Source: Mixophyes australis
Taxonomy: Eukaryota; Chordata; Amphibia; Anura; Limnodynastidae
Assembly: GCA_036250195.1 (NCBI GenBank)
Contig: JAVHZZ010000004.1
Location: forward strand, 146,458,729 to 146,522,728
Direction: 5' to 3'
Length of the DNA stretch: 64,000 nt
Each line of letters begins with the position of its first letter. Position 1 is the first letter of the stretch. Positions 1 through 12,524 of this stretch are shown here, one piece after another. A model generated the notes under the pieces. It worked only from the letters and a program-made list of their open reading frames with translations, did no database searches and was not told where the DNA came from. The position numbers were made by a program, and so were the translations under genes.

Positions 1-1513
1 GTCTTGCAATACATATTTCTTTTTTTCTTTTATACCACTAGGGAGACTTTCAGTGTGTGATTGACAGGGATGAGACCCCAGTCAGAATGACCTACTGTAT
101 ATGGTAGTGACCAGGCTTCGTGTAATAGCAAGGACTTTTCTCAGGCACAACTACTATCCCATTAATGCGAAGCCTGGGAATTCTCTGCTACTGAATTAAG
201 CTGCACCACTGACTTTAACTGATGCGTATACTCCACCCCCTGGTGTGCTGTATGTGCCCATGACGTGTTGCATTCGCCTCGACTACCACAGACGTGGCAG
301 TGTGGTATAGCCGCAACTACAATTGACTTGTTTCCGCTTACATGAGGTCACTTTCAAGGGTTTTTCCAGGGCCACTTTAAATTCCCAATCCACCCCTGAC
401 AGTAGACAATTATGATTGAGATTAAATCATTTTTGCAGTTCACCCATAACTTGAGCTCCCTCTCTGTGTAATAAACATTTGTATTGATTACCTACCCTGC
501 CACAGTGGAAAATATAATATCAAACTAGGGAGAACAAAAATGTGGTGAAATTTTTCACAAATCCAGTTTCCCAGAAGAGCTCCGTTTCACGGTTAGTGTT
601 GTCGTTGCAATTTTTGCAGTTTCCGAAAGTGGCATTCCACACTTTTTTTGTAAAATTGTTTAGCACAATTTTTAGTCTATGAATAGAACTAGGACACCAG
701 CAGTCAATTCATTTTAGCAGAGTGGTGAGTTTTGGATTAGGACTGGTAACACTTAGACCAGATTTTACCAGCAAAACATGCAAAGTGTGGGGCCTAATGT
801 GGAACAAGGTAAATGTCACATTCTCAATCATCCATTGAACAGTACTATTGACAATGATGGGTTGTGGCCAAATCATCTATTGCTTTCCACTGGAAACAAG
901 TTGTTGCTCATCCCCTCTCTGCACTTAGTGTATTTGGTATGTTGCATGCATGGAAAAGTTCACATATTACAGCCATGACAGACCAGATCTTTTAACTAAA
1001 GTATGGGCCCCCATGGCTTTTAAGGAGGATAGGAATGCCCCCTCTCGCCTTCCCTTGAGTGGTCCCTTTTCACCCTTTCTTCCAGCCAAATCCATTAATT
1101 TTAGAGAACATTTCTCCTTGCCCTGGTCTCTCTATCCACTAACTATCCGTGACTTTCCCTATCCCCCTTTTGCCCCCTCCACTGCCTCCTTTGCCCCCCT
1201 CTTTTCCTTGTTTATATTTTATTATTGGGTACATCACAGATTATATCTGGACAGTCGTATCATTGCAGTTATTTCATATTTGGCCTTCTGGTTTAGCCTA
1301 TATAAACTTTCCTCATAAGCTCATTGGGATATTTTCTATGTCCTTGAGGTGGGAAAATGCCTTAGCTCAGCAAATGATGGTGAACTGGAAATAATAATAA
1401 ATAATTAACTAGAAGGATCAATGCAGTGACTTTAACTCTAATCTGTGCGTTCAAGATGGTGAACAGATGACTATATACTAAAACTCCTAACAGGCAATCA
1501 ATTGCTAGATGGC

Positions 1514-1590
1514 CATACATACATACATACGTACATACATACATACATACATACATACATACATACATACATACATACATACATACATAC
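1514..1590. repeat. (CATA)n microsatellite
   Basis: A tetranucleotide run of catacata with one g interruption near 1531. It creates a repetitive minus-strand reading frame (MYVCMYVC) that is not a gene. Confidence 0.97.
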
Positions 1591-3376
1591 AGCTTATATT
1601 AGTGGTAGGAAGGTACAAGAAATTTATTTTCTGACCTTTTAATTCTCAAGCTTCCAGTCCTTTAGCCACACTTTGTTCTTGTTCCCACAATCATTGTTCC
1701 TGTTTCCTGTAAGATCTGTACCTTCTCACTGTAGAGAGATATATGCTTATTTGGCACAGTTGCTTTTTTCCCCCTATTTGAAAGGCTTTTTTTTTGTATG
1801 GGAGTACAATCTATTTTCCCAAGAAGATGGTATTGTAGTAAAAATAGCTGCACAAATATTGTCTAGTTTGTTATATGGGTTGATATAATGAGGTACTAAG
1901 ATAAGAGTAGGGTTTGCTGTAATATAAACATTGACGGTAATGCTAAAAATGTACGTTTCAGTCCTATGAATTCTAGAGGTTTCGCAGACTTGCCTTTTGC
2001 TGTTTCTTTTGATCCTATGTGGTCCCAACCATAACCCATTGGTCAAGTTTCCAAATGCTAAGTACTGGCGACAGTATGTCAAGTCCTGTGCATGCTCCTA
2101 AGCCAAAGGCTGTCACATCACGTCCTATAGGTGCTTCCAAAGGACAGCAAATTGTTGTACTATTATTTTATGTCCCGATTTTGACATCTGAAATTGTTTA
2201 AAGGGATATTTCAAGTTTACAACACTGTCTTCATGCTGCATACATTGCTATACGGTAAATGTAAATCTTAAAGATTTAATGTCTGGATATGAGCAATTTC
2301 TACATTTTGATACTTTCTCTGTTTAGAGAATAGAGGCATGATAAAACTGAGACTGTACAGAATGAATAGAAACTGTGGAAATCAATGGTACTTTGGCATA
2401 TCTTGCTTGCTAGTAATACTTAAGATAATGCGTGGCTGCTGGGCCTTGCTCCTCTAGTAAAGAGACCAGTACATAGTCACTAATGCTTCTCCAGAGTAAT
2501 TAGCATCTCTGTCCATTCCCATCCATCACTCTGCCTTCTCTACACCTGCAGTGGATGTTTACGAGTTATTTCTGTTGAGGTTATAGAGGACAGTTTTGAC
2601 AAGGAGAGACTGTACCCAAGAATGCCTCTAATGTTCTATAGAACTTGCCTATTATAGCAAATGTGTCTGTGGTGATTACACACTACTCAGTAGACTTGTC
2701 GGATAAATAATGCCCTCGCACAAATGCTTTAGTGGTGGCTGCTGAAGACACAGGTCCTATTTTATTTACATTATGTTTTTCTTCCCCTAGTTTATCTGAC
2801 AGAACCTGTGATATGATTTTGAGTTATGTTCTAATAATTTAATCCTGACTAACCAGATTGTTTGAAGGAATAATTCAAATGAATATTCTATTCACATTTA
2901 ATGTAAATCAGACATGAAGGGCTGAGATTCCAAATATGTCTAACTTATTAAATAGGTAAAACTAATTTGTTCTTGTAAAAAAATAATAACAGCAGGTGCT
3001 TGGCATCTTGTGATTTAAATGTCAAGTATGCCCAGTACTTTTCTATTATAATGCATAATCAAATACTTGTTCCCGTAGAAGGCCAACTTGCTTGGACAAC
3101 AATCTCGGGTTGCCACCTGCTCCCATGTGCTGCACACACTTCTTTCATTACTTTGCAGTAACAATCTTGCACACAGCTAGTAAGCGTGCAGGTGGGAAGT
3201 TTATCTATTTGCGCAAGTATATTATAAGTCTGTTTGCATATTGGGCAGCTCCTGTGAAAAATATTGCTGTCTACATAAATTTTTCTCAAAGTCAAATAGT
3301 TATCATCTGTTAGAATAAAACAGGAAGGCAATCATATAGCTTCCTGTGCATAAAGATGTACTGTATTATTCTAGAG

Positions 3377-3507
3377 CAGTGTTGACTCTGTGACAATCCA
3401 GGTGTTGTGAAACTACAAGCCCCGGCATGCTTGGCCAATATATAGCAGCTTATTGCTGGAAGCTGGGACTTGTAGTTTCACAACACCTGGAGTGTCACAG
3501 GTTACTG
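3377..3507. mobile_element. hAT-type MITE with 8-bp target duplication
   Basis: Inverted repeats of about 35 bases flank a short centre. The arms share the block CCAGGTGTTGTGAAACTACA with its complement at the other end, and both ends start with CAGT when read inward. The 8-base target duplication is exact: ttctagag at 3369-3376 and again at 3508-3515. Terminal CAG and an 8-bp duplication are hallmarks of hAT elements. No coding sequence remains, so it is a non-autonomous copy. It sits 155 bases upstream of an SND1 exon. Confidence 0.85.
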
Positions 3508-3661
3508 TTCTAGAGCCATGTTTAGCCTGCTTTGGTCCATTGCAGCTCTTAAGCTTTGTGCTTCCAGTCCCTGGAGAGCTACAGGTCCGCGTAGCCCCCC
3601 CCTCCCTCTGTAGAAAGAAAACGTGACTGTCAGTCTCACTTGGTGTCCTTCTTTGCTTCAG

Positions 3662-3803
3662 ATCTGGTCGAAGTTTGAGGAACAACCAGTAGAAGAAGTG
3701 GTGGCTGTTGTGGAGGAGAAGGAAAGGAATGCAAATTACAAACCTGTCCTAGTAACGGAGATCACAGACGAGCTGCACTTTTATGTTCAGGATGTAGAGA
3801 CAG
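3662..3803 (+). CDS. SND1: SND1 exon (start of the split SN fold before the Tudor domain)
   Basis: Phase 0 exon after acceptor ttgcttcag; it ends before donor gtaagt, leaving one base of a split glycine codon. It encodes [14 protein letters not shown], then [20 protein letters not shown] and [11 protein letters not shown], closely matching vertebrate SND1 (human has VWAHYEE at the same point). This segment precedes the Tudor barrel and forms the first part of the fifth, split SN fold. It joins the exon at 34313 across a 30.5 kb intron to give the continuous VETGTQLEKL. An open frame from an ATG at 3623 runs into it, but that is intron read-through, not a start. Confidence 0.96.
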
Positions 3804-4605
3804 GTAAGTGCTTCAGTTCTTGCACCTTTTATTTCTTGTCCCGGTTCTGAATCCTTTTCTAGCTATCTGCACTGCTACAAGACAATCCATAGTAAACTTT
3901 GTTCTGTGCTGTCACATTCCCACTGTGCCAGTTTATAGGCACATAATTTCAAGGCACCGCTACTCTTGGCTAGGCATAGAATTCATTACACTCATTAAGT
4001 GAACTTTGGGTGCAATATTAGTGCGATACATAACAGTGACACATGGGCAGAAAGGAATCCAGGAAAGGTCATTGCTGTCGCTGCCAAAACAATTTTAATA
4101 TCAAGGAAAAGGACACTTGTACATTAAAATAATCAGTTATATTTCTGTAAAGACAGAGCACTTATATCATTTGCTTTTCCTCTGTAGTTAATCCTAGTCC
4201 ATATGTCTTGGTAATATATTAAGGGAGTAGAGTATATCTCCAATTTCTTAACTAATTTTTCAAGCTACTCCCTAGTTTCTTGATTTGTATATACTGTACA
4301 TATACTTCACAGTGGTTTGCAAAAAAGATTAAGACTTTATGTAATGGACATTCTTAAATCAGGCACTTAAATTATACTGCAATGTACCGATGTATGAAGA
4401 GCAAGTAAACCTACTGCGTAACATCAGGCAAAATTAAAACTCCTCTATTGCTGAACTGAAGAATTTGGTTGCAATAACTAAAGTTCAATATGCTCTGTTG
4501 TTTATTGATCTCCCCACTTTGTAGCAGATTTCAGAGGTAGGAGAGAGAGTATGTTAATTACCTTGCATTACACTGAGGCAGCAGAATTTCTGTGAACAGA
4601 TTGAT

Positions 4606-4923
4606 GGGCAGCACGGTGGCTAAGTGGTTATCACTTCTGCCTCACAGCACTGGGGTCATGAGTTCGGTTCCCGACAATGGCCTTATCTGTGAGGAGTTTG
4701 TATGTTCTCCCTGTGTTTGCGTGGGTTTCCTTCGGGTGCTCTGGTTTCCTCCCACACTCAAAAAACATACTGGTAGGTTAATTGGCTGCTAACAAATTGA
4801 CCCTACTCTGTGTGTGTGTGTTGGGCAATTTAGACTGTAAGCCCCAATGGGGCAGGGACTGATGTGAATGAGTTCTCTGTACAGCGCTGCGGAATTAGTG
4901 GCGCTATATAAATTGATGATGAT
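4606..4923 (+). mobile_element. V-SINE-like tRNA-derived SINE, copy 1
   Basis: The 5' part resembles a tRNA with a Pol III A box (TGGCTAAGTGG at 4617) and a B box (AGTTCGGTTCC at 4661). The centre carries the block typical of vertebrate V-SINEs, with TTTGTATGTTCTCCCTGTG and GGTTTCCTCCCACACTC. The 3' tail reads GGCGCTATATAAATTGATGA and ends in a short GAT run. The same layout recurs at 11561 and 55763. It is near full length with modest divergence. Confidence 0.88.
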
Positions 4924-7571
4924 ACTCTGGGACCTGCCTGTGATTTCATAGCAAACTGGCTAGTTTGTCCTGTATATGTTCCACTTGACATAGTATCTTA
5001 AAGGTGTGGGATGTGGCTTCACCTGTCTACATTGGAGGAATAACACACTAAACTTATGATATGCAATCTAATTTCATGGAAGCCATGAACCTTTGCTATC
5101 TTTTGTCTGCATATGGTATAAAACAATTACCCATTAATGTATAGAGCTACAAGATAGGTTGGCAAAAGTTAACTCTGTCTCTATCAAATGCAGTGAAGAC
5201 CATTTATTTACAAAAAGAATAATAGAGTTCTTGATATACCAAAGTAACTTGCTTTGTTGGATAAGTAACTCTTAACAGCCTTTATGTAGCCTCAACCGGA
5301 TGTGAGGGAGGAGGGATTGCATTCAGTCCACTACACACATCCAGTGCAGATTAGCTTTTTTTATGCTGGTGGTTTCACTGACAGGTTTTCCTCCATACAC
5401 ATGTCAAAAATGGAAGAGAGGAGCCGGCTAAATAGATGTTAGTGTGCACAAGACTTAATAACTATGTTTATATTTCATTCATAACGCACACTAAAGCAAC
5501 TCTCCACCTCATGTCTTAGATTTCAGTTCAGTATGGCCTAATGCATCAGATTACTTATTAGACATGATATTGTTTTATTATACATTGCCTATGTGTTGCA
5601 GTTGAAGATGTGAAGGTGGCATTTCAATAATGAGATTTCACTCCCTGTCCTATATTTGGAAGCAACTGTTTTGGTATACTTTTAGTTGCATAAAACTTAA
5701 ACTGCTACAAACTACTACAGGTTAAGGGATTTAAGGGTTACTTTTTATAGATAAAACCTCCTTTGATAGCTCCGATGCAGAGTGTCCATGGAAGGTTCCA
5801 CAATGGACCGCCATATCTGCCTATTATTATATACACTATTTAGCATCTACTCTAAATTTTATAGCAAACAAACTACTAATAGCTTAATTAGAGCCTTGGT
5901 AGCAGAAGTAGTATCTTTTCTGGACTCATTCCAAAGTCATTCAATGTCAAAGGATATAAAAGAAGTGGATTGTCTATCTAAAGATGACCTCTTTTGTTAG
6001 TAAGTGAAATGCATACAGTCATGTGTGCATTATTGCTAAATTTTCAAGCCTATTACATTGTGTGCTTCACAGAGATTTGATCATTTATCAAATAGAAATA
6101 ATCTTGGCTCCACCTATTGCTAATCTGGATACATACTATGTAAGGTTAAAAAACGCAAGAGACCCATAAGTTGGCTACCATGGTTGCCCAAGCATGTCCA
6201 ACACTCAGTCACTTCTATCCAATCACACAACCTTTGTCCAGAAATATTAAGCCCCTTTTCCAAATGTAGCCCTGAATTGATAGCTGTACACCATAACCTT
6301 AGAAGTCACAGTCTGAACATCCTTTTCAATAAATAAAAATGTTGTATTTTCATGTGTCATATGTTCCATGCAATTTAGTGTGTATGCCGACTCCCCTAAA
6401 GAGAGATGAAAGCAAACTAAATTCCTTTAGAGGCAAATCAAATGTTCCAACAGATCTAGCATGGGTTTTTTTCCCACCAGTATAATAATCCCCTTCAGAC
6501 CATCCTATCAAATGGGGAGTATGAATAAAAGTAAATAGGTGGCTTTCTCTTAAATATGTATACCATGCTGTAAATCTAATGTTTTCTATTATGTTGATCA
6601 AAATGTGTGCTTGGCCAGTATTTTCACTGCAGATAAAAGAACCATGACCCCTCTCTTTTCAAACCTTCCTCTCATCCACTGTGCTGCTTTGTTTTATTTT
6701 TTTTAATTAGTCTCATTTAATTAAGGCGACATTATTAGTTGAACAGAAAGCGGCCCACGTAGCCGTGGGCTATAATAAACTCTCAGCATCTTTCCTCTTC
6801 TGCGATAATAGTCTCCAGTTTGATGGCACATGAGAGGTAGCTCTTCAGTTATGTTTGGTGGCAGTGTGAAGGGGGGCTAGGAATTCTGACGAGGTGTAGG
6901 GTGGGAGACATGGTTTAATAAGAATTCACTATCCCAGGGGACATCTGGCATGATCTAATTGAGACATAAAATGTACAGAGAATGCAGAGAGCACTGTTAT
7001 TAAAGATGAAGCAATTAGTTGAATATTTTAAATTAGCCTCGGCCTCAATTCTAGCTTCTTTCTCTGTTTCACTGTTTTTCTTTCCCTCTGTTATAGGTAA
7101 AGGGAGTGTGTACAACTTCTTTTTAATGTTCTCAAACATTTAAAATATAGAATTAATTAGCTTATATTAATAGATTTCTATTAACCATACTTGAAAAGGT
7201 CAGACAATGTTCCTTGGATATGACATATAAAGACATTCCAGAAATCAAAAATTAGATTTTTTCTTTTAACTAGGACTTTTTATTTTATTTTTTAATACAC
7301 CATTTTTATTTTCCCATTTTTCAGACTTATGAATCCCTCATATTAACATTGTAAGTGTGGATGCGTGTCTGTAACTGTTCTAGTTTATCTGCCACACAAA
7401 GTATGGGGTAGGGTTTATGGCCGGATTAAACAGTATGGTTGGTCCTAGATTCTCCTTCAAGATCAGAGCCCCCTCAGCCCTGCAAAATAACTACTGGACA
7501 GGTCAGTTCCTCAAGCAAGGTCAGCACAGTCACTTCCTGCTGTGAACATCCGTATACCAGCTTATAGCAAG

Positions 7572-7998
7572 TAAAGCTGGGTACACACTACAGAAATTTC
7601 AACCAACTTTTTATGCCGAGCGATTTTACATGCGACCGATGGTCCGATCCTCCGGTCCATGGACTGCATAAACACTAGCCTTGTTTAGGATGATAAAGGG
7701 AAGAGCGGACGTCCCTTTAGTGACTTTTTACAGCCATGTTGTCGTGAGCAATGACTGTAATTTCATACTCACTGTTGTGGATCGGTCGGAAGTTTATACA
7801 CAGTACACAACGGAAACGAGATTAGACCGAAAATATTAAATGGTATGACCAACCAAATGAGGCGACAATCGTCCATTTGGGCAGACTTTCGACCATCGTG
7901 TCACTGCACACACTGACCCGACTTTTGAACGAGCGGTCGTATGTCGGCTGATTTAGCCGATTATTGGATGAAAACTGTGTAGTGTGTACCCAGCTTTA
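7572..7998. mobile_element. Non-autonomous DNA transposon with 18-bp inverted ends and TA flanks
   Basis: The left end TAAAGCTGGGTACACACTAC is the exact reverse complement of the right end GTAGTGTGTACCCAGCTTTA at 7979-7998. The outermost TA probably belongs to a TA target duplication, which would suggest a Tc1/mariner-type transposase in trans, but the family is not proven. The 427-base body has no reading frame of note. Confidence 0.75.
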
Positions 7999-8944
7999 GG
8001 TTGCAACTTCCTTCCTAGTTTTTTCAATATAGAAATGAGCAATATTTTTGGAAGCTTCATTAAATATTAACCTCAAGGTGCAGTTGCCCACAATATTTTG
8101 CACATTTCACCGTTGGAATTTGATCTCAAATTTTTCTACGTGTCCCAAACATATTACAAAGCATTGACCTTTATTTTCCCAGCTTTAATCGTTCCCAAAA
8201 GGCAAATTTACAAATGGTGTGGCATGCCACAGAATTCTGAGGGGACAGTGACACACAAAGATTGTACCTGCGTAATGTACAAGATAGCCTGTTCTGCTGC
8301 AAAACTCTTTGCACTAAACGTATGATTTTGCACTTTTTTCCCTTTGGAGTACCATTACACCTTGCTGCTTTGATATTCTGAAGGTTTTCAACAGGAAAAG
8401 GACGGTGGTACCACATTCGATGGTGCCAAATCTTTTGTGCTGTATAAACTAATGGTAACAATATTGTTTTCAGTGTGTGACCCTTACATAAAAGGATTTT
8501 ATACATTCTACATAAATATATGGCTTACATCAGCAACTAGACCTTTAACAAATAAATCTTTAACTAGTTTAAATATTTAGTGGTTTAGAACCTTAATTAT
8601 TAATACTACCACTATAAATTGTTTGAAAGTGCAAAAAAAATTGTAGATGAGTAAATACACCTATAAAACAAAAAAAAGAAAAATGTTTAACAGACAGTTA
8701 CAAAATGTCACCTTTCTAGCATAAAATCAGTAGATATCTGATCACTATATCTTAGCTGGCAAACAAGGATCCTATCAACTTAAGAATTGTAAGAATTTTT
8801 GCAGCTCACATAAGGCTTTTCTAAGAAAAATAAAAAAAAATGGAAACCTCCATCATTCTTTGTAGACAATGGTTTTTATCCATTCAACCACTGGAAGAAG
8901 TAAGTACAAAGAATAACTACAGGACGCAACCAATAGCTCATGGG

Positions 8945-9064
<120 letters not shown>

Positions 9065-10315
9065 CAGCTGCCAGACAGCCTTCATTACTCTTTTTATGTC
9101 TGCATTGTGATTAGCAACATTGTCAATATCGCATATCGCACTAGCGATGTTGGGAACCTGTCCATACAATGGAAGTGTAGACATTTAGCCTGCCAACATT
9201 TCCTTCGCAGGATTTCTGACCATAATCGTTATTTAAATGTTACCTAGTCCCATGATGCCTTTAATAGTAGGACAGGCATTTTTGAAACTAAGCAGCATAG
9301 GCAAGGCTGTTCCCACATCCGCTTCCAAGTCAGGACCAGCTGGATGAAGAGTGCCTGCCTGCCAGTGACCTTTTCCTATTTAGCCTAATTACGTCCAAAA
9401 GTTTGTACTTTTTGGTTGGCATTATCCTATAATAAAGTGTGGTCAGTGAACAAGTAATTGATGTGATGCGAATGATGTGAAATCTGGTGAAGACAATAAA
9501 AGGCCGTACGGCAATTTTGTGTTTTAACTAATGATTTCCTAAAAGAAAACCGTTCGCTAAATATTCTCTGTCCAGTCCACAGGCAGTTTATTTTGTGGCA
9601 TGTGCCTTTTTCTTAAGAGTGCATTACATTCTTAAAATGGTTCTATTTCCTCTGATATTGTTGAATCTGAATACAGTGCCTGCTGCCTCTTGGTTGAAAC
9701 GTTATTGTTGAGTACAAAACCAAAGTGCCCTGAAAATGATTTTGCTCCAGCACTGTGAAATCGCTTGATGATCCAACATTAGAGTGGGGTAGAATTAAGA
9801 TTTTCAGGGGTGTTGAACTTTGCGTCTACCAGTGGTAAATGAGGATAGGCCTAAAGTCCCCAGACTAACAGTGCCAGTCTAATATAAAGTAAATAAACTC
9901 ACTGGACACAAGTGTGATTTTATGGAAAAAAAACACAGTAAAATAGAATAGATCAAAATGCTAGGATTGAGTGAAAACAAAGAAATAATTGACCATTTAA
10001 TAAAGAATCACATAGATAAATGGGTTGCAACCCTAATAGTACAAATACAGTGTAGCATGGGGAAGACAAGCAGATTAAACTAGAAACATCCATAACTCAG
10101 CTACATAATGAAATAAATATAGAGCCGGTATAGTGCTGTTGTAGAGGCCCCAATCATTCGTGTTAAATCGCTAGTATATAAATTGATAAAAAGTCCATAT
10201 GTTGCCACTATGAAGTGGGATAGGAAAAGTTCAAATAGATGAAGTCGTTGTTGCTGGGACTAGTATTAAAGTCCACTATTCCATGTAGAAGCCGTGAGAT
10301 GGCAAAGTCCGATAA

Positions 10316-10372
10316 AAGTCATATATATTCCCTGAAGAAGCCCCAGGGCGAAACGCGTTGGTTTATATTGTG
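10316..10372 (+). ncRNA. Hammerhead-ribozyme-like motif, copy 1
   Basis: The core reads CTGAAGA (10332-10338), which fits the hammerhead CUGANGA box. A short stem II GCCC/GGGC (10340-10343 with 10346-10349) is followed by GAAA (10350-10353) and the self-complementary ACGCGT (10353-10358), a minimal stem III. A stem I can form between the atatat and cc before the core and the gg and tatat after it, with an internal loop. Hammerheads with a tiny palindromic stem III are known from Penelope-like retroelements and amphibian satellites. One extra A lies between the first box and stem II, so activity is uncertain. It may be a relic of a Penelope-like or retrozyme terminal repeat. Confidence 0.4.
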
Positions 10373-11560
10373 CATTATTATTACAACATCACGTTCGTTC
10401 GTTCAACCGAATTGTGGATTCGATAACATCACACGTGCGCCCAGTCAGTTTATTTACCTTATATTCCACTAAGGGTTGAGCTAACACCTAATGCCAAGTG
10501 GCTGCAATTTATAGACCCCATCATTTTTTAGGGAGCGCTGAACTCCAACCCCTAACAGTGCCGGTTTGGCCATTACCATGAAACATTTGGCTCTTCCCAT
10601 GTGACACCTGACACATTTTATGAAACAACCAGGCTCTTGCTCTTTTATGATGCAATATGTCGCATGGTAGCCTAGTTGTCATTGAAATGCTGGGCCCAAA
10701 TAACAGATGATGGGTTTTAGCATTGTATGAACAGTGGGTTTCTTCAGAACACAACATTATGCCCAGGTCTGCTAATGACTGCATATGTGTATTGGTATGG
10801 GGTCAGTAGACAATCGGGAATGATTATACACACTTTGTTTATCCCTAGCAGCAAAATATGGCCCTCTGCTTTTCATTACAAATATAGCCACAGGTTTGAT
10901 TGTTCTGTAATTGAATTGTTAGATTACTCAGTATGTAACCACCACGATTTTATGCTCATTTTAATGTGGATGTTCTAGTTTGACACTTGCTACCATGTGT
11001 GTTCTCAATAGGCTTCGTTCCATAGCATCTCACATACCATTTTTTGAAATTGTTTTAAAAACTCCTTGTCAGAATTTCTTATTGAAAGATGCAGTAAATC
11101 ACCTCATATTGAGTGTTTTAAGTTCCTACAGTTTAATACAGTTGCAAGAGAAATGTAAATAAATACAGCAGGAATTCTAAATTTATAATCTACCAACCAA
11201 GGCTTTGCACCAGGTCTGTCTGTTTTGAGCAGGTTGCGGATTCAAACCGATGCCCTCTGATTCGGTTGATCTTGTTCTACATTGGCAACGCAATTTAGAC
11301 TTTAATGATTTGAGTGTTTCACCCTGTTCTTTATCCTGCATGGAATTCCCCCGTTAGTTTTTATCCCACACGGAATTATCCTTTATACCCTGTTTACACC
11401 GCATTGCAGAATGAATTTCCTTCACCATTTACCCGTCTTAGACTGAGCCTTGTGTCAAGTTGAGCGTGCACACATTTGTTTAGCATAAAGTCCGCAAATT
11501 TACAGCGTGCAAACACAGCATACAATAAGGACGTGTTTGTGTAATTTGCTAGTCGACGAA

Positions 11561-11890
11561 GGGATGCACGCTGACTTAGTGGTTAGCACTTCTGCCTCAC
11601 AGCGCTGTGGTCATGAGTTCAATTCACGTCCATCACCTTATCTGTGAGGAGTTTGTATGTTCTCTACGTGATAGTGTGGGTTTCCTCCGGATGCGCTAGT
11701 TTCCTCCCACACTCCAAATAAAAAAGAAAATACTAGTAGGATAATTGGCTGCTAATAAATTAACCTTCATCTTATACGGTTTTAGGGAATTTAGTCTGTA
11801 AGCCCCAATAGGGCAGGGACTGATGTGAGTGAGTTCTCTGCACAGCACTGCGGAATTATCGGCGCTTTATAAATAGCTGATGATAATGAT
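11561..11890 (+). mobile_element. V-SINE-like tRNA-derived SINE, copy 2
   Basis: Same architecture as the copy at 4606: a degraded tRNA-like head (gacttagtggttagcact), the central block with gttctctacgtgatag and tttcctccggatgc, and the tail GGCGCTTTATAAATAGCTGA followed by a GAT-rich end. It is more diverged than the other two, and the B box has lost its match (agttcaattcacg), so it is probably older. Confidence 0.82.
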
Positions 11891-12243
11891 GAAGTTGCAT
11901 ATACTCCTGCCAGTTATCGTATCAATTGCCTGAGGGCTGGTGCAAGTACACACGGACGATGGTGACAGTCAACAGCACTAGCTAACCACTTCTTATTGAC
12001 TGATTGTGAATTCTCCTCTGAAGCTGATGGGTGCTTTCTTTGTTGATGCTTTACATTATGTTAAATTATACATTATGATTGTATTTTAAAATAATTTGTT
12101 TGCTACTTACAGCAAGGTAGGGCCTATCTCTTGTATCATAGGTTTGATGTCAATTTAAAAAAAAAGGCAAATGCGTTTTCACTATTCAAACCAAAGTTAG
12201 AAAACTCTTCTTGTGCTTATGATCTGCTTGGGTATAAGTATGT

Positions 12244-12524
12244 CATACATGCCAACTCTCCCAGAATGTCCGGGAGACTCCCGCATTTTGCGAGAGTCTC
12301 CCAGACGAGTGTGGCAATCTCCCGAATTCTGGGGCACTTCCTAGTGAAGTGGGCAGAATTAGATCCCAAACGCTGCGATTCCCGGTGAATGTCAAATGAA
12401 GCGTTTCCGTCATGACGTCACAGGGGCGGGGCCAAAATGCAGCGATTTTTGGCCGTTCCGCCCCCCTCACCCCCCCTCCACTGGCTGGCTCCCGGAAGGG
12501 AGCTGAAGAAAGTCGGCAAGTATG
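12244..12524. mobile_element. Palindromic MITE, CATACTTGCCAACTCTCC family, copy 1
   Basis: Starts catacatgccaactctccc and ends cggcaagtatg, which are imperfect inverted ends. The interior is rich in CCGGGAGACTCCC-type palindromes and contains a GGGGCGGGGCCAAAATG block. Two further copies with the same ends and interior phrases lie at 32905 and 41387. It has no coding capacity. I do not assign a superfamily because no target duplication is convincing. Confidence 0.75.

Larger units (their letters stand above)
1..3661 (+). other. SND1: SND1 intron, 3' part (upstream of first visible exon)
   Basis: This is inferred to be intron because SND1 exons further upstream must lie to the left. I found no SND1 exon in it. 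It contains a CATA/TACA microsatellite near 1514-1590 and a short hAT MITE at 3377-3507. A pyrimidine-rich stretch lies before the acceptor, which ends ttgcttcag at 3661. The remaining sequence is ordinary AT-rich intronic DNA with only short chance reading frames. Confidence 0.75.

Noticed and set aside
3623..3661. ATG upstream of the first SND1 exon in frame
   Set aside because: It lies in the polypyrimidine/acceptor region; the exon starts at 3662 and the protein is continuous with upstream exons.
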